Source of the DNA: Streptomyces erythrochromogenes
Lineage (GTDB): Bacteria; Actinomycetota; Actinomycetes; Streptomycetales; Streptomycetaceae
DNA length: 64,000 bases
Assembly: GCF_036170895.1 (NCBI RefSeq)
Contig: NZ_CP108036.1
Location: 3,658,001-3,722,000, forward strand
Direction of reading: 5' to 3'
Under the pieces are notes generated by a model that saw only the letters and a program-made list of their open reading frames with translations, did not search any database and was not told the DNA's origin. Position numbers and translations under genes: made by a program. Within the stretch, counting starts at the first letter, position 1; each line of letters begins with the position of its first letter. Of the stretch, positions 36,201 to 42,790 are shown piece after piece.

Positions 36201-36361
36201 GCCGGCCGGAGGGCGCGCGCGACGCCGCGTCCCACGGCGGCGGGGACCTCGACCTGGACGACCTGGCGCGGCGGCTGCTCGACCCGGTCGCGCGCCTCCT
36301 GCGCACCGAGTTGCGGCGCGGTCGGGAACGCGCGGGCAGGCCCTTCGACGGGCGCCGCTGA
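33230..36361 (+). CDS. Large repetitive Pro/Ala/Thr-rich protein of the CIS operon
   Basis: A 1,043-residue, mostly disordered protein. Only the ends look folded: residues about 45-120 (DGGWRMTAPPLLTVSRSVTG...RAGLAAWRNPSFDTGLAHGL) and the last 40 (DLDDLARRLLDPVARLLRTEL, then RRGRERAG). Between them lie six or seven copies of a 45-75 residue unit starting RAPLGAPLTELP and containing MPTVQRQAEPAANGP (about residues 384-740), and many other V-Q-R tripeptides. It has no membrane segment or signal. It lies between the assembly-type genes and the second tube gene, where a phage tape measure gene would be. Tape measure, cargo scaffold or sheath/tube filler are all possible. Confidence 0.8.
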   Translation: MAWRDRLRRRTAVPDAAAAGAAAAQDGAAARDAGSAGPSGTSGSAVPGDWDGGWRMTAPPLLTVSRSVTGVSDGLAFRAGLAAWRNPSFDTGLAHGLLPSAPAGLVRGVARPATAHPTHSGGGPLLLRALPAEPTEPGADRQPGQAGPPARETPQIQRRTRPGTTAPSRPASGSGSGSGSTSAENRGAPTGTPGPVVSRAVTRGNAGTSPPPATAPEPTSASASAAGTAAPSRGTDRAQPRTTASGAATSGGSSAAAGTRGLTSTHSAAVLGASAPAVQRAAEPGRSATPAQFPVVRRIAVVPGPSAAEGVSGAPVQRAADARPARTAEGAPDTAHTAVVRPRPVGRPLTAARVPATPRRRVAAVRPPVAPASGPDTPVQRAQTRAPLGTPPTELPPAATPSTAPVPPAAPAMPMVQRQAEPTATGPAAEEPVRTRAPLGAPLTELPPTPAPPNPAPATSGPAMPTVQRQTEPAANGPTAEKPMRTRAPLGAPLPELPPTASVQRQAEPAASGPAPAAAMPTVQRQAEPAANGPAPDPEKPVRTRAPLGVPLTGLPPTPAPPNPTPTTSGPAMPTVQRQTEPAANGPTAEKPMRTRAPLGAPLTELPATATPSSPAAPESTPALPTVQRRTEHAASGPAPAAPGPAMPTVQRQAEPAANGPTAEKPMRTRAPLGAPLTELPATATPSRPAPTAPGPAMPTVQRQAEPAASGPATSPAGQYRAGPAERSVPRVRSGLGAPLSSLPASADVPRAAAARPQAPSVHAPLLGGAGGAHRRTGAPPVQRATATATAPPRSGPVPLVAARAVGAVGAVGATAAPDAPRSLQLLPARPLALGTRDVAGMGSAPAAPRPAGRPVVPARWSAPSAPSAPSAAAPQPIQRAVAPAPRTAAPRPARAVRPAPASAAAPATAAAPLPVTGPYTPPLVVQPAPAAAAAGSVPVVRPRASAPAAVPGPAVPVPPPGTGPPPPVQRDTGRTGRTGPGPAGPAAAARRPEGARDAASHGGGDLDLDDLARRLLDPVARLLRTELRRGRERAGRPFDGRR
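34376..35450 (+). repeat. Imperfect tandem repeats encoding RAPLG...VQRQ units
   Basis: Six to seven copies of a 150-220 base unit, each encoding RAPLGxPLTELP, a Pro-rich spacer, PTVQRQ(A/T)EPAA and GPTAEKPMRT. Some copies carry an extra internal VQRQ block. Near-identical DNA between copies suggests recent expansion. Confidence 0.8.
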
Positions 36362-36398
36362 GAACACGTACGCACGAGAAACGGACGACGACGGACCG

Positions 36399-36824
36399 AT
36401 GACGGACAACATCTTCGCGACAAGCGTGTTCTTCCGGCTGGCGATCGGCGGCAACGACCTGGGCGCCTTCCACACCTGCTCGGGCATGGGCGCCGAGGTC
36501 GAGATGGAGAGCTACGCCGAGGGCGGCAACAACGGCTTCACCTGGCAGCTGCCCGGCCGTGTGACCTGGTCGAACATCACCCTCACCCGGCCCGTCACCG
36601 CCGACACGGCGAAGATCGGCCGCTGGCTGGACGAGACGCTGCGCCGGGTCGAGCCGAAGGACGGCGAGATCGTGGCGCTGCGGCCCGACCTGAGCCGGAT
36701 CATCAGCTGGCAGGTGTTCGGGATCGTCCCGGTGCGCTGGCAGGGGCCGTCCTTCGACCCGGCCAACTCCGCAGCTGCGGTGGAGACGTTGGAGATCGCC
36801 CACCAGGGGCTGCTGCCCTCCTGA
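36399..36824 (+). CDS. cis5: Second tube protein / tube initiator (gp19-like)
   Basis: A 141-residue paralogue of the tube protein (MTDNIFATSVFFRLAIGGNDLGAFHTCSGMGAEVEMESYAEGG, ending AVETLEIAHQGL). In eCIS particles a second, baseplate-proximal tube protein (Pvc5/Pvc1-like) starts the tube on the spike. It is placed directly before the LysM hub gene, which fits that role. ATG at 36399, 37 bases after the repetitive protein gene. Confidence 0.92.
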   Translation: MTDNIFATSVFFRLAIGGNDLGAFHTCSGMGAEVEMESYAEGGNNGFTWQLPGRVTWSNITLTRPVTADTAKIGRWLDETLRRVEPKDGEIVALRPDLSRIISWQVFGIVPVRWQGPSFDPANSAAAVETLEIAHQGLLPS

Positions 36825-36900
36825 CCTCCCACCGTCCCCGTCCGCCCCCTCCGCCCCCCATTCGTCCCCGTCCCCGCCGCCCCGGAAGGAAGTCCACGGC

Positions 36901-37626
36901 ATGGCCTCATCGGCACGCGCCAGCCGCGCCCGGGCCCAGCTCACCCTCAAGGAGCCCCCGGCCTCCGTCGGGGCCAAGCCCGGCGGGACGATCGCCCGGC
37001 TCGACCTGCAGTTCAACCCGTCGACCCTGCAACTGGGCAAGACCACCGAGTGGCGGCGCTCCCCGTCCAGGATGGCGGGCCAGTCGGCGCTGCCCGAGTT
37101 CGTCGGCAGCGGACCGCGCACCCTGAGCCTGGACGTGTTCCTGGACGCCACCGCCACCCACGACAACTCGGTCGAGCAGGCGGTGGAGAAGCTGATGAAG
37201 GCGTGCGTGCCGACCCCGGCCAGCCTCGGCCGCAAGAAGCCGGCGAGCCCCTGGGTGCGCTTCGAGTGGGGCAGCGCGCGGACGACGTCGTTCGACGGGG
37301 TCCTGTCGAACCTGTCGGTGTCGTACACGCTCTTCGACGTGGACGGCAAGCCGCTGCGGGCCACCTGCTCGCTGTCCATCGAGGAAGCGAGCGTCGACCC
37401 GCCCGGCCAGAACCCGACCTCCGGCTCACGCACCGCCCGCAGCACGCACACCGTGGTGGCGGGCGACAGCCTGGCCATGCTGGCCTGGCGCGAATACGGC
37501 GACGCGACGGCCTGGCGGGTCATCGCGGAGGCCAACGGCATAGACGACCCGATGGCACTCGTCCCCGGCACCGAGATCGTGGTGCCGGGCACGCGGGACC
37601 AGCACGGCGAGGAGGAACAGCGGTGA
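36901..37626 (+). CDS. cis7: LysM-containing baseplate hub protein (Pvc7/gp53-like)
   Basis: The 241-residue product has a baseplate domain (about 20-160; DLQFNPSTLQLGKTTEWRR, PEFVGSGPRTLSLDVFLDAT) and a C-terminal LysM fold at about 181-230 (HTVVAGDSLAMLAWREYGD, VIAEANGIDDP, LVPGTEIVVPG). In phage T4 (gp53), Pvc7 and related machines this protein joins the wedges to the hub. ATG with GGAAGGAAG upstream. Its stop overlaps the spike gene start (GTGA). Confidence 0.93.
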   Translation: MASSARASRARAQLTLKEPPASVGAKPGGTIARLDLQFNPSTLQLGKTTEWRRSPSRMAGQSALPEFVGSGPRTLSLDVFLDATATHDNSVEQAVEKLMKACVPTPASLGRKKPASPWVRFEWGSARTTSFDGVLSNLSVSYTLFDVDGKPLRATCSLSIEEASVDPPGQNPTSGSRTARSTHTVVAGDSLAMLAWREYGDATAWRVIAEANGIDDPMALVPGTEIVVPGTRDQHGEEEQR

Positions 37627-39440
37627 GCGGGTCCGAGTCCGGGGGCCGGTCGTTCGCGGCCGACCCCATCGTGGAAGCCCCCGGTGAACTGCCGCAGATC
37701 TGGGCGGCGCAGCTGGTCTCCTGCGTCGTCGACGAGAACGTCGGCCTGCCCGACACCGCGCTGCTCACCTACCGCGACCCCGACCACGAGTTCCTGCGCG
37801 CCACCGGCATCACCATCGGCACCCCGCTGCGGGTGTCGGTGGCGACCGTGAAGGGGCAGGCACGGGAGCGGCTGTTCAACGGCGAGGTCACGGCCCTGGA
37901 GATCGACCGGGACCGCACCGGCTCGTTCACCGTCGTGCGCGCCTACTCCAAGGCGCACCGCCTCCAGCGCGGCCGCAAGGTCGTCGCGTACCGGAACATG
38001 ACGGCCGCCGCCATCGTCCGCAAGGTGGCGGCCGGAGCCGGCCTGTCCGTCGGGAAGGTCGAAGCCGCACCGGTCACGTACAAGCAGCTGTCCCAGGCGA
38101 ACGTCTCCGACTGGGACTTCCTGCAGTTCCTCGCCGGCGAGAGCGGCGCACAGGTACGCGTCGACGACAAGGGACTGCTCCAGTTCACCCGGCCCGTGAA
38201 GGCGTCCGGGGCGCCCGCCCCGTCGACGTCGGCGGTGCGCGACCCGATGGTCCTGGAGTACGGGCGCAACCTCCTCGCCCTGCGGGCCGCCCTGTCGGCC
38301 GCCGACGGCGCCTCGAAGGTGCAGGTGCGCGGCTGGGACGTGACCACGAAGCGGCCGCTCGTCGCCGAGCAGCCGTCCGTGGTCAGCGACACGGTGGTGC
38401 CGGGCCTCGGCCCGCAGACCGCCGCGCGCTTCGGGACGGCGTCCGTGTCCGTCACCGACACCCCCTACCGCACGCAGGCCGAGACGGCGGCGGTCGCGAA
38501 GGCGACGGCGGCCCAGATCAGCGCCGGCTTCGGCGAACTGGAGGCGGTCGCCGAGGGCAACCCGCTGCTGCGGGCCGGCAAGCCCGTCGCGCTCGGCAAC
38601 GTCGGGCAGGCGTTCTCCGGCCGGTACACGGCCACGGCCGTCCAGCACGTCCTGGAGCCGCACGGCGGCTTCCGCACGACCGTGTGGGTCAGCGCCAGCC
38701 CGGACCGCTCCCTGACCGGCCTGGTGACCGGCGCCAACGCGCCGGGGCGCGGGCCGCGCATCCCCGGGCTGGCGATCGGCGTGGTGACGGACGTGCGCGA
38801 GCCGAACGGCTCCCAACGCGGCGCGGTCCGGCTGAAGTTCCCGTGGCTGGACGACACCTACGTCTCCGACTGGGTGCGCACCGTCCAGTGGGGCGGCAAG
38901 GGCGGCGGCGGGGTGGTCAGCCCCGAGGTCAACGACGAGGTGCTCGTCGGCTTCGAGCAGGGCCTGCTCGACAGCCCGTACGTCATCGGCGGCCTCTACA
39001 ACGGCGTCGACCAGCCCTCGCCGCACGACGTGCCGCTGGTCGACAAGACCAGCGGCAAGGTCAACCGCCGCTCGATCGTGTCGCGTTCGGGCCACCGCGT
39101 GGAACTGCTGGACGCGGCGGCGCCGGGCCCCTCCGGGCTGCGGCTGGTGACCGGGGACGAGCGGCTAGAAGTACGCATGGACGACCGCCGGGACCGCATC
39201 GAGCTCACCGTGTACGCCGGCCGGGGCCGCCCGCTGACCTCCGTCCTCATGGACAAGAACGGCATCACCCTGGACGCCCGGCAGGGCACCGTGAAGGTGT
39301 CCGGCCGCCAGGTGGACATCGACGGGACCGCCGGCGTCAGCATCGGCGGCCGGTCGGTGAAGGTGTCCGGAACCGCGGACGTCACGGTCAACGGCGGCCT
39401 GCTCGCCGTCCTCAAGGCCCGCCTCATCCGCATCAACTGA
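37623..39440 (+). CDS. cis8: VgrG-like spike/hub protein
   Basis: A 605-residue central spike. The N-terminal part is a hub fold (LPDTALLTYRDPDHEFLRATG; phage gp27/gpD-like), the middle has the OB-fold typical of gp5/VgrG (AIGVVTDVREPNGSQRGAVRLKFPWLDD, SDWVRTVQWGGKGGGGVV, PEVNDEVLVGFEQG), and the end is a short beta-helix-like repeat (GITLDARQGTVKVSGRQVDIDGTAGVSIGG). No lysozyme or other effector domain is fused. GTG start inside the LysM gene stop. Confidence 0.95.
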   Translation: MSGSESGGRSFAADPIVEAPGELPQIWAAQLVSCVVDENVGLPDTALLTYRDPDHEFLRATGITIGTPLRVSVATVKGQARERLFNGEVTALEIDRDRTGSFTVVRAYSKAHRLQRGRKVVAYRNMTAAAIVRKVAAGAGLSVGKVEAAPVTYKQLSQANVSDWDFLQFLAGESGAQVRVDDKGLLQFTRPVKASGAPAPSTSAVRDPMVLEYGRNLLALRAALSAADGASKVQVRGWDVTTKRPLVAEQPSVVSDTVVPGLGPQTAARFGTASVSVTDTPYRTQAETAAVAKATAAQISAGFGELEAVAEGNPLLRAGKPVALGNVGQAFSGRYTATAVQHVLEPHGGFRTTVWVSASPDRSLTGLVTGANAPGRGPRIPGLAIGVVTDVREPNGSQRGAVRLKFPWLDDTYVSDWVRTVQWGGKGGGGVVSPEVNDEVLVGFEQGLLDSPYVIGGLYNGVDQPSPHDVPLVDKTSGKVNRRSIVSRSGHRVELLDAAAPGPSGLRLVTGDERLEVRMDDRRDRIELTVYAGRGRPLTSVLMDKNGITLDARQGTVKVSGRQVDIDGTAGVSIGGRSVKVSGTADVTVNGGLLAVLKARLIRIN

Positions 39441-39491
39441 CGCCCGCCCCAGCCCCCTTACGCCACGCCCGCCGTCCCCGAGGAGCACCCG

Positions 39492-39809
39492 ATGCCAGCC
39501 GCAGCCCGTACCGGCGACCCCACCAACCACGGTGGCCGGCTCGCCACGCCACCGCCCGGCGCCGCCGCGCGGGTGGCCACGGTGCTGATCGGCGGCCGAC
39601 CCGCCGCCGTCGTGGGCAGCCTGCACGTCTGCGTGGTCCCGCCGCACGCCGCCCTCGGACCGGCCAACGTGATCATGCCGAACCCGGCCGCCCTCGCCTC
39701 CGGCACGGTGCTCATCGGCGGGCTGCCCGCCGCCCGCGCCCGCGACCAGACGGCGTGCGGCGCGATGGTCCTCACCGGCGCCCTCGACGTCCTGATCGGA
39801 GGCGTGTGA
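39492..39809 (+). CDS. cis10: PAAR-repeat spike tip protein
   Basis: A 105-residue PAAR protein: MPAAARTGDPTNHGGRLATPPPGAAARVATVLIGGRPAAVVG, with H and C metal ligands (SLHVCVVPPHAALGP and DQTACGAMVLTGA). It would sharpen the spike as a metal-bound cone. ATG at 39492 with GAGGAG upstream; the stop shares one base with the gp25 start (TGATG). Confidence 0.93.
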   Translation: MPAAARTGDPTNHGGRLATPPPGAAARVATVLIGGRPAAVVGSLHVCVVPPHAALGPANVIMPNPAALASGTVLIGGLPAARARDQTACGAMVLTGALDVLIGGV

Positions 39810-40231
39810 TGAGCGAACGGTTCATCGGACGCGGCTGGGCCTTCCCCCTGCGCGTCGGACCGACCGGCGGCATCGCCATGGTCGAACGCGAACGCGAACT
39901 GGAGGAGGCCATCCGCCTCGTCCTGGGCACCGCGCCCGGCGAACGGCCCATGCGGCCCGAATTCGGCTGCGGCATCCACGAGTACGTCTTCGCCCCCGGC
40001 GACGGCGACACCGCCGGCCGGGTCGCCCAGCAGGTGCGCGAGGCCCTGGAACGCTGGGAGCCCCGGATCACCGTCGACGACGTCGTCGTCGCCTTCGACG
40101 CCGTCGAGGCGGGCACCCTCTACATCGATGTGCACTACACGGTGCGCACCACCAACGACCGGCGCAACCTGGTCTTCCCCTTCTACACGATCCCCTCCGA
40201 GGAGGGGGCCGAGGAAATGGTCGCGGACTGA
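39809..40231 (+). CDS. cis9: gp25-like baseplate wedge protein
   Basis: A 140-residue protein of the GPW/gp25 family, with the signature REGELEEAIRLVLGTAPGERPMRPEFGCGIHEYVF (here VERERELEEAIRLVLGTAPG and PEFGCGIHEYVF). It joins sheath to baseplate and starts sheath polymerisation. ATG at 39809 in TGATG overlap; its stop overlaps the next start in the same way at 40231. Confidence 0.95.
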   Translation: MSERFIGRGWAFPLRVGPTGGIAMVERERELEEAIRLVLGTAPGERPMRPEFGCGIHEYVFAPGDGDTAGRVAQQVREALERWEPRITVDDVVVAFDAVEAGTLYIDVHYTVRTTNDRRNLVFPFYTIPSEEGAEEMVAD

Positions 40232-42216
40232 TGGCCCTGCCCTCCCCCAACCTGGACGACCGACGGTTCCAGCAGCTCGTCGACGAGGCGAAGCGGTACG
40301 TACAGCAGCGCGCCCCGGAGTGGACCGACCACAACGTCTCCGACCCGGGCGTCACCCTCATCGAGACGTTCGCCTACCTCGTGGACCAGCTGCTGTACCG
40401 GCTCAACCGGGTCCCGGACAAGAACTACCTGGCGTTCCTCGACCTGCTGGGCATCCAGCTGTACCCGCCCGCGGCGGCCGCCGCCGACGTCGACTTCTGG
40501 CTGTCGGCACCCCAGCCCGACACCGTCACCCTGCCCGCGGGCACCGAGGTGACGACCGAGGTGACCACCGCGGCCGGCGACACCGAGGAGGCCGTGGTCT
40601 TCGCCACCACCGACGACCTGCGGATCCTGCCCAGCGAGCTGACGAAACTGGTCACCGCGCCCCGCACCGGCGAGCCCGCCGACCGGACCGGCGCGCTCAC
40701 CGAGGGCCGCGACATACCGTGCTTCCAGGCGACGCCCGAACCCGGCGACGCCCTGCTCTTCGGCCTGCCGACGGCGGTGCCGCGCTGCGTGGTCGCGGTA
40801 CGCCTCGACAGCCGCGTCGAAGGCGTCGGCGTCGACCCGCGCCAGCCCCCGCTGGTGTGGGAGGCCTGGGACGGCGGCCGCTGGCAGCGCTGCGCCACCG
40901 ACTCCGACAGCACCGGCGGCCTCAACCGGCCCGGCGAGATCATCGTCTACGTCCCGGCCGGACACACCGCGTCGGTGGTCAGCGGGACCCGCGCGGGCTG
41001 GCTGCGCTGCCGGGTCACCGAGCCCGAGCCCGGCCAGCCGTTCTACTCCGAATCCCCGACCGTGCGCGAGGCCGCCGTCTTCACCGTCGGCGGCACCATG
41101 ACCGTGGAGCACGCCGAGCGCGTCGCCGACGTACCGCTCGGCGCGTCCGAGGGCGTCGCCGGGCAGAGCTTCCGCCTCGGCCGCCCGCCCGTACTGCTCG
41201 ACGGGGAGCCCCCGGTGGTGGAGGTGTCCTCTCCCGAGGGCTGGCAGCGCTGGGACGTCGTCGAGCACTTCGGCCGCTCCGGGCCCGACGACCGGCACGT
41301 CCGCGTGGACGCCACCACCGGCGAGTTCTCCTTCCCGCCGGTGCTGCGCGAGGCCGACGGCAGCCTGCGCCCCTGCGGCGCCGTACCGCCCAAGGGCTCC
41401 CAGATCCGTGTGGCCCGCTACCGCACGGGCGGCGGCCCGGCGGGCAACGTCTCGCGCGGCGCGATCTCCGTACTGCGCAGCTCCGTCCCGTACATAGCCC
41501 GGGTCGTCAACCGGGAGGCGGCGCGCGGCGGCGTCGCCGGGGAGACCATCGACAACGCCAAGCTGCGCGCTCCCGAGGCACTGCGCATGCAGGAACGCGC
41601 GGTCACCGCCGAGGACTACGAGATCATCGCCCGCCGGGCGGCGCCCTCGGTGCGCCGCGTGCGCTGCCTGCCCGCCACGGACGGCGGGCAGGGCGCGGGC
41701 TCCGTACGCGTCCTCGTGGTGCCCGACGCGGTCGCCGACGAGGGCGACCGGCTCCGCTTCGAGCAGCTGATCCCCTCCGACCAGGTCCTCGCCGCGATCA
41801 CCACGACCCTCGACGAAAGGCGCCTGATCGGCACCGGCCTCGTCGTGCAACCCCCCGTCTACCAGGGCGTCACCGTCGTCGCCCGCCTGTCGGCGCCCGC
41901 CGCCGACGCCGACCGGGTGCGCGACGCGGCGCTCGCCGCACTGTTCCGGCACCTCAACCCGCTGCACGGCGGACCCGACGGCACCGGCTGGCCGTTCGGC
42001 CGGCCCGTGCAGTACGGCGAGGTGTTCGGCGTACTGCAACGCGCCGTCGGGGACGTGCTGGTGGAGGAGATCAGGCTGTTCGCCGCCGACCCGATCACGG
42101 GACGGCGCGGCGCACCCGTCGACCGCATCGACATCGGCGCGGGCACGCTCGTCTTCTCCTACCAGCACCAGGTGGTCGTGACCGAGCCCGAGCCGGGGAC
42201 GGGGGTGCACGGATGA
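40231..42216 (+). CDS. cis11: Baseplate J-like wedge protein
   Basis: A 661-residue baseplate protein of the gp6/gpJ type. The conserved N-terminus RFQQLVDEAKRYVQQRAPEWTDHNVSDPGVTLIETFAYLVDQLLYRLNRVPDKNYLAFLDLLG and the J domain (LRMQERAVTAEDYEIIARRAAPSVRRVRCL) are clear. The middle (about 100-400) holds variable beta-rich insertions. It forms the ring of wedges around the hub. The ATG overlaps the gp25 stop and its own stop overlaps the next ATG. Confidence 0.95.
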   Translation: MALPSPNLDDRRFQQLVDEAKRYVQQRAPEWTDHNVSDPGVTLIETFAYLVDQLLYRLNRVPDKNYLAFLDLLGIQLYPPAAAAADVDFWLSAPQPDTVTLPAGTEVTTEVTTAAGDTEEAVVFATTDDLRILPSELTKLVTAPRTGEPADRTGALTEGRDIPCFQATPEPGDALLFGLPTAVPRCVVAVRLDSRVEGVGVDPRQPPLVWEAWDGGRWQRCATDSDSTGGLNRPGEIIVYVPAGHTASVVSGTRAGWLRCRVTEPEPGQPFYSESPTVREAAVFTVGGTMTVEHAERVADVPLGASEGVAGQSFRLGRPPVLLDGEPPVVEVSSPEGWQRWDVVEHFGRSGPDDRHVRVDATTGEFSFPPVLREADGSLRPCGAVPPKGSQIRVARYRTGGGPAGNVSRGAISVLRSSVPYIARVVNREAARGGVAGETIDNAKLRAPEALRMQERAVTAEDYEIIARRAAPSVRRVRCLPATDGGQGAGSVRVLVVPDAVADEGDRLRFEQLIPSDQVLAAITTTLDERRLIGTGLVVQPPVYQGVTVVARLSAPAADADRVRDAALAALFRHLNPLHGGPDGTGWPFGRPVQYGEVFGVLQRAVGDVLVEEIRLFAADPITGRRGAPVDRIDIGAGTLVFSYQHQVVVTEPEPGTGVHG

Positions 42217-42785
42217 ACCGGGCCGCCGTACCCGGCCTCCCCAGCCGGCATCCGATCGGCGAGCAGCTGCCCGCGCTGTACGCCGACGACGACTTCGCCC
42301 AGCGGTTCACGGCGGGCCTGGACACGGTCCTGGCCCCGATGTTCACGACCCTCGACAACCTGCCCGCGTACTTCGACCCCCGGCTGGCCCCGGCCGACTT
42401 CCTGTCCTGGCTGGCCTCCTGGGTCGGCGCCGCGGACGACGCCGACTGGCCGACCGCACTGCGGCGCGAGGCGGTGGCCCGCGCGGTGGAACTGCACCGG
42501 TGGCGGGGCACCCGGCGCGGCCTGGTGGAGGCCCTGCGCCTGGTCCTGGGCGTGTCCGCCGACGTCAGCGGGGACGGCGGGGCCGTCTGGTCCCGCACGG
42601 CCGGCACCGAGCCGACCCCCGTGGCGGCCGGCGAGGTCCTCGTACGGGTGTGGCCGCGCGAGGCGGACGCCCCGTACGGGGTGGACGCCGACCGGGTCCG
42701 CGCACTCGTCCGCACCCTGTGCCCCGTGCACACGGTCTGCCGGGTGGAGATCCTGCCCGGCCCGCCCGCGCCCGAAGGGAGCTGA
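42213..42785 (+). CDS. cis12: Phage tail protein I-like baseplate protein
   Basis: The 190-residue product belongs to the P2 gpI/T4 gp7 type wedge group: LPALYADDDFAQRFTAGLDTVLAPMFTTLDNLPAYFDPRLAPADFLSWLASWVG, then LRREAVARAVELHRWRGTRRGL and a final strand. It completes the wedge together with the J protein. ATG overlaps the J gene stop (ATGA); five bases separate it from the membrane protein gene that follows. Confidence 0.93.
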   Translation: MNRAAVPGLPSRHPIGEQLPALYADDDFAQRFTAGLDTVLAPMFTTLDNLPAYFDPRLAPADFLSWLASWVGAADDADWPTALRREAVARAVELHRWRGTRRGLVEALRLVLGVSADVSGDGGAVWSRTAGTEPTPVAAGEVLVRVWPREADAPYGVDADRVRALVRTLCPVHTVCRVEILPGPPAPEGS

Positions 42786-42790
42786 CGGCC

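Noticed and set aside
35259..39095. Minus-strand open frame of 1,278 codons across CIS structural genes
   Set aside because: High GC removes stop codons from antisense frames. The plus strand encodes recognised tube, LysM and spike proteins.
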